A stretch of 64,000 bases of DNA from Clostridiales bacterium (GTDB taxonomy: Bacteria; Acidobacteriota; Aminicenantia; Aminicenantales; UBA8522), in contig JARYMI010000001.1 of the NCBI GenBank assembly GCA_029907205.1, positions 62,001 through 126,000 of the forward strand, written 5' to 3'. Below the pieces are notes generated by a model that had not been told where the DNA came from, made no database searches, and saw only the letters and a list, made by a program, of their open reading frames with translations. Positions within the stretch are counted from its first letter, which is position 1; every line of letters starts with the position of its first letter. Shown here piece after piece: positions 51,676-60,532 of the stretch. Made by a program: the position numbers and the translations under genes.

Positions 51676-52272
51676 TCAATCTTTGCCCAGCTCAAACCGG
51701 GCAAACCTTCTGACTCTGATGTTTTCCCCGATCTTGGCGATATAAGAGGCGATGAGCTGCTGGACGGTTATCTTATCGTCTCTTATGTAGGGCTGCTGCA
51801 GAAGGCAGACTTCCTCGTAAAACTTCTTCAGCTTGCCCTCAACAATCTTCTCGATGATCTGAGGCGGCTTTTGCATATCCTTCAGCTGAGCCCTGATGAT
51901 CTCCCTTTCTTCCTCGAGCTCGGCTGGCGGGATCTCCTCGGCCGAAACAAAACGGGGGCTGGCGGCCGCGATCTGCATGGCGATGTTCTTAACCAACTCT
52001 CTGAACTCTTCGTTACGAGCCACAAAATCAGATTCGCAGTTAACCTCCACGAGCACACCTAACTTCCCGTCAAGATGGATGTAGGACTGGACAAGCCCCT
52101 GAGTCGTTTCCCGGCTCATCTTCTCTTTGGCCCGGGCATAGCCTTTTTTTCTCAGGATGGCAATGGCCTTGTCGATGTCTCCCTGGCTTTCCTGGAGCGC
52201 TTCTCTGCACTCCATGACTCCGATTCCGGTCCTCTGCCGGAGCTCTTTTACCATTTCTGCTGGTATCTCCAT
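51676..52272 (-). CDS. tsf: Elongation factor Ts
   Basis: EF-Ts recharges EF-Tu by releasing GDP. The N-terminal UBA-like helix block is [19 protein letters not shown] and the core TDFVAR-type site is [18 protein letters not shown]. At 198 residues it is of the short class, as in Thermus, lacking part of the coiled coil and second core. The ATG at 52272 has AAGGAT upstream; the longer frame to 52359 overlaps rpsB. Confidence 0.97.
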   Translation of the reverse strand: MEIPAEMVKELRQRTGIGVMECREALQESQGDIDKAIAILRKKGYARAKEKMSRETTQGLVQSYIHLDGKLGVLVEVNCESDFVARNEEFRELVKNIAMQIAAASPRFVSAEEIPPAELEEEREIIRAQLKDMQKPPQIIEKIVEGKLKKFYEEVCLLQQPYIRDDKITVQQLIASYIAKIGENIRVRRFARFELGKD

Positions 52273-52276
52273 CCTT

Positions 52277-53080
52277 CTATCCTTTCGTGTCTGAGCGAAG
52301 CTTCTCTTTTTCCGTTGATGGCACGGCCAAAGGGGAGAGGACGGCCTCCCCGGCTGCACCCTCTTCTCTTTTTTCAGCCTCGAGCCCTTTCTCCAGACGG
52401 CTCTTTTTCCCTTCGATGACCGCCTCGGCGATTTTAGAGCTGAATAGCTCGATCGCCCTCACGGCGTCGTCATTGCCGGGAATCGGATAATCTATATTCT
52501 CAGGATTTCCGTTGGTGTCGACGACAGCGACAATCGGAATCCCAAGCTTTTGGGCTTCCTGGATGGCGATCTCCTCTTTGGCCGAATCGACAACAAACAT
52601 GGCGCCGGGGAGGCTCGTCATGTTCTTGATCCCGCCCAGGTTCTTGGCCAGCTTTCTGTAAAATTTCTCCATCTTGGACTGGTCTTTCTTGGAGAGCAAC
52701 TCCCAACGGCCGTCTTCCTTCATCTCCTCGAGTTCGATGAGTTTTTCGACGCTGCCCCTGATCACAGAGAAGTTGGTTAGAAGTCCTCCCAGCCAGCGCT
52801 GGTTGACGTAGCTGCATTCACAGCGGGTCGCCGCTTCCCTGATGATGTCCTGAGCCTGCTTTTTCGTGCCAACAAAAAGGATGTCCTTTTCCCCTTCAGC
52901 GATGCTCCGGACGAACTGGAGCGCTTCCTTGAAGATTTTGATCGTCTTCTGCAAGTCGACGATGTAGATGCCGTTTCGTTGGCCGAAGATGTACTCCCTC
53001 ATTTTGGGATTCCACCGTTTTGTCTGGTGACCAAAATGAACGCCTGCCTCCAAAAGTTCTTTCATCGTTACGGATACCAA
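52277..53080 (-). CDS. rpsB: 30S ribosomal protein S2
   Basis: A 267-residue S2. The TTG at 53080 is chosen because the product then begins [19 protein letters not shown], matching the start of E. coli S2, and AAGGGAGG lies about six bases before it. [32 protein letters not shown] and [16 protein letters not shown] are family blocks. The tail (~235-267) is charged and extends beyond the core. Four bases separate it from tsf. Confidence 0.97.
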   Translation of the reverse strand: MVSVTMKELLEAGVHFGHQTKRWNPKMREYIFGQRNGIYIVDLQKTIKIFKEALQFVRSIAEGEKDILFVGTKKQAQDIIREAATRCECSYVNQRWLGGLLTNFSVIRGSVEKLIELEEMKEDGRWELLSKKDQSKMEKFYRKLAKNLGGIKNMTSLPGAMFVVDSAKEEIAIQEAQKLGIPIVAVVDTNGNPENIDYPIPGNDDAVRAIELFSSKIAEAVIEGKKSRLEKGLEAEKREEGAAGEAVLSPLAVPSTEKEKLRSDTKG

Positions 53081-53093
53081 GTTCAGCCCTCCC

Positions 53094-53498
53094 TTATCTC
53101 TTGTGGTACTGCGGTGCTTTTCTCGCGCCCAGAAGTCCGTATTTCTTCCGCTCTTTGATCCGAGAATCCCTGGTGAGCAGGCCAGCATTTTTCAAGGCCG
53201 GCTTGAGTTCCCTGTTGAATTCAACCAGCGCCCGGGCGATCCCGAGCCTGACAGCCTCGGCCTGGCCCCTGATTCCTCCCCCCCTGACGCGCATAAAGAC
53301 ATCAAACTTGTTCTCGGTATCCGTCAGGGCAAGCGGCTGGCGGATGAGGTATTTATGGGTATCCAGACGAAAATACTCGGCAAACGGACGCGGCTTTTTG
53401 TCCACGATCAACGTCATATCTCCCTTCCCCGAGCGCAAAAAGACTCTGGCCACGGATGATTTTCGTTTTCCTGTTCCATAATACTGGATTAAGCTCAA
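53094..53498 (-). CDS. rpsI: 30S ribosomal protein S9
   Basis: A 134-residue S9. The TTG at 53498 is preceded by AGGAGG with 4 bases between. It gives the expected N-terminus ending [38 protein letters not shown] and [20 protein letters not shown], then YHKR at the C-terminus, reach into the decoding centre. The open frame continues up to 53621 through the end of rplM without homology. Confidence 0.97.
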   Translation of the reverse strand: MSLIQYYGTGKRKSSVARVFLRSGKGDMTLIVDKKPRPFAEYFRLDTHKYLIRQPLALTDTENKFDVFMRVRGGGIRGQAEAVRLGIARALVEFNRELKPALKNAGLLTRDSRIKERKKYGLLGARKAPQYHKR

Positions 53499-53506
53499 GA
53501 TTCCTC

Positions 53507-53935
53507 CTAAAACTGGTATTCGCGGGGGTTCTGGGCTTGGTGAGGGTGATCGGGACCGCGGTAGATTTTCAGTTTTTTGAATACGCGGCGCCCTAACTTG
53601 TTCTTGGGGATCATCCCCCAAACTGCTCGGCGGATGACCTCTTCAGGCTTATCCCTGAGGAGGTCCTGGAGCTTTTCGCTCTTCAAGCCGCCCGGATATC
53701 CCGAATGGGAATAGTAAATTTTCTCTTCTGCTTTCCTGCCGGTCAGCCGTATTTTTTCGGCGTTGACCACGATGACGAAGTCGCCGGTGTCGCAGTGCTC
53801 GGCAAACTGCGGCTTGCTCTTGCCGCGCAGCAGAGTCGCCACTTGAGTGGCCAGACGACCTAAAACTCTCCCCTCGGCGTTGACCAGCCACCATTTCTTT
53901 TCGACGTCATCCTCTTTAGGGACAAAAGTTTTCAT
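53507..53935 (-). CDS. rplM: 50S ribosomal protein L13
   Basis: A 142-residue L13, one of the early-assembling 50S proteins. [35 protein letters not shown] and [20 protein letters not shown] are family blocks. GAGGA precedes ATG 53935. First gene of the ribosomal operon, driven by the promoter at 53988-54016. Confidence 0.97.
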   Translation of the reverse strand: MKTFVPKEDDVEKKWWLVNAEGRVLGRLATQVATLLRGKSKPQFAEHCDTGDFVIVVNAEKIRLTGRKAEEKIYYSHSGYPGGLKSEKLQDLLRDKPEEVIRRAVWGMIPKNKLGRRVFKKLKIYRGPDHPHQAQNPREYQF

Positions 53936-53987
53936 CCGTATTTTCCTCAGCAGCCAAGGATTTATTAAAAAACAAAAATGATGGAAT

Positions 53988-54016
53988 AAAATACTAAATA
54001 TTGAGCCGGTTGTCAA
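53988..54016 (-). promoter_or_regulatory. Promoter of the rplM operon
   Basis: Minus strand perfect TTGACA (54011-54016), 17-base spacer, TATTTT (53988-53993); leader of about 45 bases. Confidence 0.6.
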
Positions 54017-54096
54017 CCTTGAGCTAGCCGGGGCATGGGCCTGATGACGCGTCTATCTTGCTAGTTACGACGATGTTAGCCCGGCACAGGAGCTTA

Positions 54097-54771
54097 TCAA
54101 TTCATCCAGAGCCTTCGGCCGCGGCGCCTTGAGAAGCCCCGAATGAGGACAAAGCCGGCGAGAAACCCGCCAACATGGGCAAACCAGGCCACTCCCCCGC
54201 CCAGGCCAAGGTTCAGCACCTGGGCTAAAAACCAGAAGCCGAGGACATAAACAGCGGGAATGGGAACAACCCGGATAAAGACAAAAAGGAAAACCAGGGT
54301 CATGACCCTGGCACCCGGAAAAAGGAGGAGATAAGCACCGAGCACGCCGGCGACAGCTCCGCTGGCGCCGATCATCGGCACGCGGGAATTCGGGTTGAAG
54401 GCGATTTGCGTCAAGCTCGCGGCCAGCCCAGCCAGGAGATAGAAAAAGACAAATCGGAAAGAGCCAAGATAATCTTCGACGTTGTTGCCGAAGATCCAGA
54501 GATAGAGCATGTTTCCCAAGATATGGAACACGCTTCCATGAAGGAACATCGACGTCAGCAGGGTCAAGGCTGGTGAAAGCCGAGGGAGATACGGCAACGA
54601 CTGAAAATGTGTGATCTCGTAGGGAATGAGGCCCATTTTTTGGACGTAATAGACCAACCCTTCATGGGAAAAGGCCTGGGCAAGAAAGATCAGCACGTTC
54701 GAGGCGATGAGGAGGATCGTGACGGCCGGAAACCGCCGCGTGGGGTTCTCATCCCGCAGCGGAAGAAACAT
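54097..54771 (-). CDS. Rhomboid family intramembrane serine protease
   Basis: A 224-residue six-helix membrane protein. Catalytic Ser in IGASGAVAGVLGAYLLL (GxSG) and His in WFAHVGGFLAGF are present, along with FLHGSVFHILGNMLYLWIFG in helix 2. Rhomboids cleave substrate membrane segments. ATG 54771 lies 3 bases after the stop of the TPR lipoprotein, so they are probably co-transcribed. Confidence 0.93.
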   Translation of the reverse strand: MFLPLRDENPTRRFPAVTILLIASNVLIFLAQAFSHEGLVYYVQKMGLIPYEITHFQSLPYLPRLSPALTLLTSMFLHGSVFHILGNMLYLWIFGNNVEDYLGSFRFVFFYLLAGLAASLTQIAFNPNSRVPMIGASGAVAGVLGAYLLLFPGARVMTLVFLFVFIRVVPIPAVYVLGFWFLAQVLNLGLGGGVAWFAHVGGFLAGFVLIRGFSRRRGRRLWMN

Positions 54772-54774
54772 TCA

Positions 54775-55764
54775 TCAATCGATCCTGGCCAGTTCCTTCT
54801 CCAGCCGCGCTTTTTCCATGGCTCTTTTTCTGATTTCCTGAAACTTCTCAAGCCATCGGTCCGCTTCAGCGACATGCCGGCTTGCCCTCTCCGGGTAAAC
54901 GTGAGCGAAAATATTCCTGTGGACGAGGTTGATGTACGCATACGTATCGGGATAAGAGGGGTCGATCTCAGCAGCTTTCAACAACGCCTTTTCGCTTTCA
55001 ATGCCGAGTTTTTCTCTCTCCTGCAGGGATAATATATTTTGCAGGCGATAGCCTTTTGAAAAACGATTCACCCCGATCGTGTAATAGATCTCGGCATTGT
55101 CAGGATCCAGTTCGAGGCGCCTCTTTTGAAATTCTAAAGCTTTATCAAAATCAGGCACAGGCGTTATCATGTCGTAATAATTGGCCATGTACGCGTACGC
55201 CTGGGGGGTTTCCGGGTCGAGCTCAATCCTCCGCAGGTACATCGCTTCAACCTTGCTCTTCAGCTCCTGCTTTTCACCTGCGTATCTTTTGTAGAATTCG
55301 GCGACAACGTAATAGTTGTCCATGTTCGTCGGTTCAAGCTCAAGGATCTTCAGGTAGTACTTCTCGGCCGACTCGAAGTTCCTCATCCTGTCATACATGT
55401 CTCCTAAGGAATAGATGACCTGTTTGTTCGTCGGATCGAACTCATAGGCCTTGGTCAGCGCTTCCAGGGCTTTGTTCGCGGTCAGGAGGTTATCGGCCGA
55501 TTCATCGTGGGGCTTGTAGCGACTCTTATGGCTTTCCCCTAGAAATCGGTAGGCGTCGACCATGGCCGGGTTGTACTTCAGCGTGTTCTCGTACTCGCTT
55601 ATCGCTTTGCTGAATTTGCCGCTTTCAAAAAAATGGTTGGCCTTGGAAAAATGATAATTCGCCCGCAGCCGGTTTACATTCAGCTTCTGGCAGGACGCAA
55701 AGGTCAGCATGAACGCCAGCGCCAGAAGCCCGATAACCACAACGGCGGCTTTTTTCTTTCTCAT
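54775..55764 (-). CDS. TPR-repeat lipoprotein
   Basis: A 329-residue protein with a lipoprotein signal (ALAFMLTFASCQK, lipobox FASC). TPR-like helices occupy the mature part: FSKAISEYENTLKYNPAMVD, ALTKAYEFDPTNKQVIYSLG, SAEKYYLKILELEPTNMDNY, LEFQKRRLELDPDNAEIYYT. Likely an outer- or inner-membrane scaffold of the periplasm. AAGGAGG lies before the ATG. The promoter follows repeat copy 2. Confidence 0.87.
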   Translation of the reverse strand: MRKKKAAVVVIGLLALAFMLTFASCQKLNVNRLRANYHFSKANHFFESGKFSKAISEYENTLKYNPAMVDAYRFLGESHKSRYKPHDESADNLLTANKALEALTKAYEFDPTNKQVIYSLGDMYDRMRNFESAEKYYLKILELEPTNMDNYYVVAEFYKRYAGEKQELKSKVEAMYLRRIELDPETPQAYAYMANYYDMITPVPDFDKALEFQKRRLELDPDNAEIYYTIGVNRFSKGYRLQNILSLQEREKLGIESEKALLKAAEIDPSYPDTYAYINLVHRNIFAHVYPERASRHVAEADRWLEKFQEIRKRAMEKARLEKELARID

Positions 55765-55816
55765 CTCAGCCTCCTTAATTCGTCAAGTCATCCGATGATG
55801 TCAAAGAGAAATTCAA

Positions 55817-55844
55817 TGTATAATAGAAGGCGGGTTTAAGTCAA
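55817..55844 (-). promoter_or_regulatory. Promoter of the TPR lipoprotein next to repeat copy 2
   Basis: Minus strand TTGACT (55839-55844), 16-base spacer, TATACA (55817-55822). Lies 34 bases downstream of the conserved flank of the repeat in the direction of transcription. Confidence 0.55.
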
Positions 55845-55886
55845 GAACAAGATGCTCGTAAGCATCCCCAATTATTTGATTCAGTT

Positions 55887-56008
55887 GGGTGCAGGAGGCT
55901 GCCCCTTGCCCCCGCGCCCCGGGGAACCAGTCCCGTCGCTTCACCCCGTCGGAGAAGCCGACGGGTCCCCCCTCCGCTACGGGGGCTCCAGGGCAGCCCC
56001 CTACACCC
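55887..56008 (-). repeat. Structured palindromic repeat, copy 2
   Basis: A 122-base GC-rich element between der and the TPR lipoprotein gene. On the minus strand it matches copy 1 (19869-19993); core 55916-55988, 69 of 73 positions equal. Outer arms GGGTGCAGGAGGCT / AGCCCCCTACACCC pair at 12 of 14 positions, and the inner hairpin CCCGTCGG / CCGACGGG is kept. The downstream flank has GATGCT-TACG-AGCATC, a perfect small hairpin (55852-55867). The element lies in the same orientation relative to the downstream promoter as copy 1. Confidence 0.8.
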
Positions 56009-56048
56009 GCCTCAAAGATCATTTGTTTTGACATGCCTCCAAGAAATA

Positions 56049-57362
56049 TTAGCTCTGTCTCATCCTAAGGCGCAGCGGAGTCCCCTGGAACCCAAACTTC
56101 TTCCTGAGGAGCTGGAGGAAGAATTTTTCGTAGGCGGGCAGGAGAGCCGCCGGCCGGTGGACAAACAAAAGGAATGTCGGCGGCCGGATTCCCTGCTGGG
56201 TCATGTACTTGATTTTGAGTCTCCTCCTGCTCTTTGTGAGTGGCGGATGAGTGGCGTTGACCCAGGCCAGAAAGTCATTGAGGCGCGGAGTATCCACTCG
56301 CGTGGAAGCAGAAGTATAGACTTCTTCGGCCAGGTCAAGGATGTTGACCACTCTTTTACCCGTCAGGGCGGAGACGGCGATGACCGGCGCATACTCGACA
56401 AAGGACATCCTGCGGCTGATTGCCTCCCTCGCGCCATCCGCCGTCACCCCTGCATGCACCAGGTCCCATTTGTTGACGGCCAGGATGAGCGGCTTCCCGG
56501 ACTTGTGGGCAAGATGAGCGATGGCCAGATCCTGGCGAGTCGGGAATTCGCAGGCGTCCAGGACCTGACAGAGGACGTCGGCCCGAGCAATGTTCTTTTT
56601 CGCTTTCAGGATACTCGCCTTTTCTCTTTCATCCCTGGTCCGGCTGAGCTTTCGGATGCCGGCCGTGTCGATGAGGCAAAAGACTTTTTTGTCCCGAACG
56701 ACCAGGGTGTCCGTGCTGTCGCGGGTCGTTCCCGGAGCGCTGTCAGTGATCAGGCGGTCCTCGCCGCAGAGCCGGTTGATAAGGGAGGATTTGCCTACAT
56801 TAATCCGGCCGATGATGGCCACCCGGATGGCCTGGGAGAGCTCCTTTTCAGCCGGGGCTCCGGGAAGAAGCCGAGCCAGCTCATCCTCCAGCGCGTCCAG
56901 GTTTCTCCTGTGCTCAGCAGAAACAGCAAAGATCGACCCAACCTTTAGCCGGTTATGGAAATCTCCGCTCTTTGCTTCCTGCGCTTCTGAATCCACCTTG
57001 TTAACGACAGCCACAAGCGGCTTGCCAAGCTTCTTCAATTGCCAAAAGAGCTCCTCTTCGGCCGGCAGCAACTCCCGTCTTCCGTCGAGGACGAAGAGGA
57101 TGATATCGGCCTTTTTTGCCGAGAGCCAAGCTCTTTCCATAACGGCTGGGGAAAGAGGCTCGGCCGAGGAATCAGCCAGCCCTCCCGTGTCGGTGAGGAT
57201 GAACGCTTTCCCGCTCAACACACACACGGCTGAGACAGAGTCGCGGGTCATGCCGGGCAATGAATGGACCAGGGACTTCTTCCGGCGAAGGAGCCGGTTA
57301 AACAGGGTTGATTTCCCGACGTTGGGAAATCCCGCGATGACCACCTGAGGCAAACGTTTCAT
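56049..57362 (-). CDS. der: Ribosome assembly GTPase Der (EngA)
   Basis: A 437-residue protein with two tandem GTPase domains and a KH-like C-terminus, required for 50S assembly. First G domain: VIAGFPNVGKSTLFNRLL, DTGGLAD, NKVD. Second: AIIGRINVGKSSLINRLC, DTAGIRK, NKWDL. The KH-like end reads IKYMTQQGIRPPTFLLFVH. Full length. Part of a minus-strand run with the GerMN and amidase genes. Confidence 0.97.
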   Translation of the reverse strand: MKRLPQVVIAGFPNVGKSTLFNRLLRRKKSLVHSLPGMTRDSVSAVCVLSGKAFILTDTGGLADSSAEPLSPAVMERAWLSAKKADIILFVLDGRRELLPAEEELFWQLKKLGKPLVAVVNKVDSEAQEAKSGDFHNRLKVGSIFAVSAEHRRNLDALEDELARLLPGAPAEKELSQAIRVAIIGRINVGKSSLINRLCGEDRLITDSAPGTTRDSTDTLVVRDKKVFCLIDTAGIRKLSRTRDEREKASILKAKKNIARADVLCQVLDACEFPTRQDLAIAHLAHKSGKPLILAVNKWDLVHAGVTADGAREAISRRMSFVEYAPVIAVSALTGKRVVNILDLAEEVYTSASTRVDTPRLNDFLAWVNATHPPLTKSRRRLKIKYMTQQGIRPPTFLLFVHRPAALLPAYEKFFLQLLRKKFGFQGTPLRLRMRQS

Positions 57363-57395
57363 GAAGGCAAATTTCCGCAGGGCTTATGGTTGAAC

Positions 57396-57974
57396 CTACT
57401 CTGAGTTCAGGGAGTAAAGAGGCAGAAAAGCTCTGCTCAGGTTAATATGCCCCCCCAGAGTCTCTTTTTCTTCGCCCTCAACGAGGATGAAGACTCTCTT
57501 TATCGGCCTAAAATTAAAGGCCAGCGAGTTGACGACGGAATAGACCGTGGCCAGCTCGGCCGAAGACCCGGACAGATGCTTATCCATGATATCCCTGGAA
57601 AAATCTACGTAGGCCACTCCTTCTCTTGTGATGAAGAGCTGTCTCAACCTGGTCTCGGGAGGAAAAGGCGACAGATATCCCCGCTCTGAGCCTTTGATAA
57701 GCTCTTCGACAACTCGCTTGGCTTCCTCGGCGACCGAGGCTGAGGCCAGAATCTCCCTCGTTTCAGAGTGGAGAAGGCTATCCTGCTCTGACGGAAAGAA
57801 AAGGGTAACGAACTTCGTCTCTGTTGGCGGACCCGGTTCAGGTGTCACGGACGGAGGAGGCATTTCTGCCGATGCCTTTATTCTCTCCCCGCCGCCTCCC
57901 CGGAAAAAAACAAGCGCCAGGATGAGGAGCAGAGCGGCGGAAAATCCCAAAAAAATCCATCTCTTCGTGTCCAT
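57396..57974 (-). CDS. GerMN-domain protein
   Basis: A 192-residue protein with an N-terminal membrane helix (WIFLGFSAALLLILALVFF), a Pro-rich linker and a GerMN domain from ~55 (FVTLFFPSEQDSLLHSETRE, VVEELIKGSERGYLSPFPPE, GVAYVDFSRDIMDKH). GerMN domains occur in spore germination and cell-wall proteins; here, without sporulation genes in view, a cell-wall role with the upstream amidase is likely. It follows the amidase by 14 bases. Confidence 0.85.
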   Translation of the reverse strand: MDTKRWIFLGFSAALLLILALVFFRGGGGERIKASAEMPPPSVTPEPGPPTETKFVTLFFPSEQDSLLHSETREILASASVAEEAKRVVEELIKGSERGYLSPFPPETRLRQLFITREGVAYVDFSRDIMDKHLSGSSAELATVYSVVNSLAFNFRPIKRVFILVEGEEKETLGGHINLSRAFLPLYSLNSE

Positions 57975-57988
57975 GGAACGATCAAACC

Positions 57989-58813
57989 TCAGCCGGCAAT
58001 TTTTAGATACCGGACCAGCCCTCGATAAATGGCCTCAGCAACGTTGCTCTGGAAGCTTTCTTTTACCAAGTCTTTTTCCTCTTCCGGGTTGGAGATGAAG
58101 GCCACCTCAACCAGCACAGCCGGGCAGGCCACACCCGTCAGGACCTTGAACGGCGCCTGCTTGATGCCGCGGTTCGCCGTCCCCAGAAGGGAGTTGAGCT
58201 CATCCTGAATGATTTCAGCCAGGCTCTGGCTCTGTTTGAGGTAGGCCGACTGGGCCATATCCCACAGGATCATCCTGATTTCATCCTGATCCTCATCGGC
58301 CAGCGGCTTTGAGAGGTCGGCCGAATTGTTCTCCAGATAAGCCAGCCGACGTGCTTCTTCATCCGTGGCATTCAGGCTGAGGAAAAAGGTCTCCGAGCCG
58401 CGGGCGTTTCGCCTGTAAGAGCTGTTCGTATGGATGCTGATAAAGAGGTCGGACTTATGGTTGTTGGCTATGGCCGCCCTGTTTTCGAGCGAGACCTCAG
58501 TATCCTTATCCCTGGTCAACTCCACGCGCAAAGCCAGGCTTCGTTCAATGACCGCTTTGAGCTTGAGGGCGACGGCCAGAGTGATGTCCTTCTCCAAGGC
58601 CCCAAACTTGCCTTTGGCTCCGCTTTCAAGCCCTCCGTGGCCCGGGTCAATGACAATAACTTTAAGTCTTTTGGCAGGCGATTGATCAACCTGTGCGGGC
58701 GGCGCAGCCATGGGTTTTAGTTCAGGCGGAGAGAGCGCGACGGCGAGAAAGGAGAAAAAGAGAAAGACACCGAGGATGAGCTTCAGCGGCTTTATCTCGT
58801 TAGGGCCCGTCAC
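57989..58813 (-). CDS. N-acetylmuramoyl-L-alanine amidase (Amidase_3)
   Basis: A 274-residue cell-wall amidase that cleaves the bond between muramic acid and the stem peptide. After an N-terminal hydrophobic anchor or signal come VIVIDPGHGGLESGAKGKFG (zinc His), LTRDKDTEVSLENRAAIANN (zinc Glu region), DLFISIHTNSSYRRNARGSE (second His) and VLVEVAFISNPEEEKDL (catalytic Glu). No SPOR, AMIN or LysM domain is seen. GTG start at 58813. Confidence 0.93.
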   Translation of the reverse strand: MTGPNEIKPLKLILGVFLFFSFLAVALSPPELKPMAAPPAQVDQSPAKRLKVIVIDPGHGGLESGAKGKFGALEKDITLAVALKLKAVIERSLALRVELTRDKDTEVSLENRAAIANNHKSDLFISIHTNSSYRRNARGSETFFLSLNATDEEARRLAYLENNSADLSKPLADEDQDEIRMILWDMAQSAYLKQSQSLAEIIQDELNSLLGTANRGIKQAPFKVLTGVACPAVLVEVAFISNPEEEKDLVKESFQSNVAEAIYRGLVRYLKIAG

Positions 58814-58833
58814 TTCTTCTCAATCTCGAATCA

Positions 58834-59181
58834 TGGTGGAGGCGGCGGGAATCGAACCCGCGTCCGAGGACATTCAGCAGCAAGCCTCTACATGCATATC
58901 CTCTTCTTTGTTCTCGTCGAGCGGCACCCGAAGAGGAAGGGCGCCGCCAAACCAGCCCCGAAAATGCTTCGCTCACCAGGTTCAGGGCGCGCCAGGTTCG
59001 CTATCCTGCTCATCGACGCTTCCCGGGAACCGCAGGAGAATCCCCGAGAAACGGCATGCCTATCTCTTAGGCAGCGACTGGCAGTGCTTCTGCACTTACT
59101 TGGGTCCACCGTTTTACGAGGTGGATGGAATCTCGACATGCAGCTTGTGCCTCACTATCCCCGTCGAATCCGTTCGCCCCC
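58834..59181 (-). ncRNA. ssrA: Transfer-messenger RNA (tmRNA)
   Basis: A 348-base one-piece tmRNA. The 5' end GGGGGCG-AACGGATTCGACGG and the 3' end GGTTCGATTCCCGCCGCC-TCCACCA form the alanine-tRNA-like domain, acceptor GGGGGCG against CGCCTCC with one G-U pair. CCA is encoded. The tag frame resumes at GCA (59093-59091) and reads AEALPVAA then TAA (ends 59067). The tag is short but ends in the usual hydrophobic VAA. The region between holds the pseudoknot domains. SmpB is not in the window. Confidence 0.97.
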
Positions 59182-59195
59182 ATCCTTAGGTTTTT

Positions 59196-59225
59196 ATTAT
59201 AGACAAGGTATTCCGAGATTGTCAA
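59196..59225 (-). promoter_or_regulatory. tmRNA promoter
   Basis: Minus strand perfect TTGACA (59220-59225), 18-base spacer and perfect TATAAT (59196-59201), 14 bases before the mature 5' end. Confidence 0.85.
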
Positions 59226-59236
59226 ATTGGAGACAG

Positions 59237-60532
59237 TTAAATGAAGGGCAGGTATTTTTTCCCTTCGCCGAACGGGTTCAGGGCCGCTTGGATGGCGACC
59301 TCGCTCTTTCGCTCCGCCAGGTCGAGCCACTCCCTTCTGTCGGGCGGGTCGACGACCTCCACCTGCGGACAGAATATATCCTGCGAGTTTGCCTTCCTGA
59401 CCACGGCCACCCGGCCGTCAGCGAGCGAGACGATCGTGCCAGCCGGCCAAACTCCCATAATCCGATAGAAACTATCTAAATACTCGGGATCGAAGAAAGA
59501 GCCCTTTTGCCGGGCCATGACTTCATAAATCCGGAGCGGGGTGAAAAATTCTCGCGAAGCTCTTTTCTGGTACATTTCGTCATAGATGTCACAGACAGAG
59601 ATAAGGAGCGTCGCCGGATGGGGCCGCCGCGGGAAAGTGAGCCGCGACCGGCTTTTAAGGCCGCAGCCAAAACTATGCTCGAACGCCACGACCGCCGGGA
59701 GCTGTCCGAGCGATTCTCTCTGGGGAAGCAGCATCTCTGCCCCGAGGAGAGCGTGCCCCAGCCGCCGGGCCTCGTCATCTCTATCTTGCGCCAGTCTGCC
59801 GACATCGTGAAAGAGCCCGGCCAAGCCGATGTCCAAGACTTCGTCTCTGGGAAAACCAAGACGCGAGGAAAAGAACATGGCCAGGATGGCCGTGTTGAGG
59901 AGGTGGAGAAAAATCAGGCGATCCTTCTGCCGGACGGCAAAAATGCTCAGCAGCTCCTGATGCGACCCCCAAAAATTTTCCAACAAGCTGAAGACAAGAA
60001 ACCTGGCTTCCACCGGGTCTAACTTTTCCTTCGCCAGGATCTTCTCGACCGATTGAGAAAGGGCCGCCACCGAAAACTCATACTGCCTGGCCCGGGAACC
60101 CGGGCCTTTTTCCGCCGCTGCCCGAGGGGCTTCGATCTTTCCCGCCCGGATGTTCTCGATGCCCTCAAGCGTCAGGTACTCATAAGCATCGCCGATGGCC
60201 TGGCCCCGGGGAAGAGAAAGATAGCCGATAAATTTGGTCCACTCATCCTCTCTCAGGGCCCGATGAAGCCACACCCTCTCGACGCCGCGGTCCTCGAGAT
60301 AGGTGAGCAGAGGCCTCAGCTTCTGGCTCAGGTCGAAAAAGATTTCTTTCCCGCAGGCTACTTCACCTTCGACGACGCCAACGGTCAGCTCTTCCTGATC
60401 CTGGAAGATTTCCTGGAGCGCCTGGAAAGATTTGCCCACGAATTCCTTGAACCGGGGATGCTCGATTGAATAAATCTTCCCGGCCTGGATGGCCGAGGTG
60501 AAATCAGTCAAGAATTGTCTAAGCTTGTCCAA
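59237..60532 (-). CDS. HD-domain protein with N-terminal shared module (cassette 2, gene 2)
   Basis: A 431-residue protein paralogous to the one at 36436-37872. Residues ~1-120 are the shared module (DFTSAIQAGKIYSIEHPRFK, LTVGVVEGEVACGKE). The HD domain begins at ~205: LHLLNTAILAMFFS, LAGLFHDVGRLAQD (HD), GHALLGAEML, VVAFEHSFGC, ISVCDIYDEM. The second His of the HH pair is replaced by Ser and the GYP loop is missing, so it may be inactive or altered. The C-terminus (VWPAGTIVSLADGRVAVV) matches its paralogue. TTG start, overlapping the HEAT gene by 14 bases. Confidence 0.82.
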   Translation of the reverse strand: MDKLRQFLTDFTSAIQAGKIYSIEHPRFKEFVGKSFQALQEIFQDQEELTVGVVEGEVACGKEIFFDLSQKLRPLLTYLEDRGVERVWLHRALREDEWTKFIGYLSLPRGQAIGDAYEYLTLEGIENIRAGKIEAPRAAAEKGPGSRARQYEFSVAALSQSVEKILAKEKLDPVEARFLVFSLLENFWGSHQELLSIFAVRQKDRLIFLHLLNTAILAMFFSSRLGFPRDEVLDIGLAGLFHDVGRLAQDRDDEARRLGHALLGAEMLLPQRESLGQLPAVVAFEHSFGCGLKSRSRLTFPRRPHPATLLISVCDIYDEMYQKRASREFFTPLRIYEVMARQKGSFFDPEYLDSFYRIMGVWPAGTIVSLADGRVAVVRKANSQDIFCPQVEVVDPPDRREWLDLAERKSEVAIQAALNPFGEGKKYLPFI

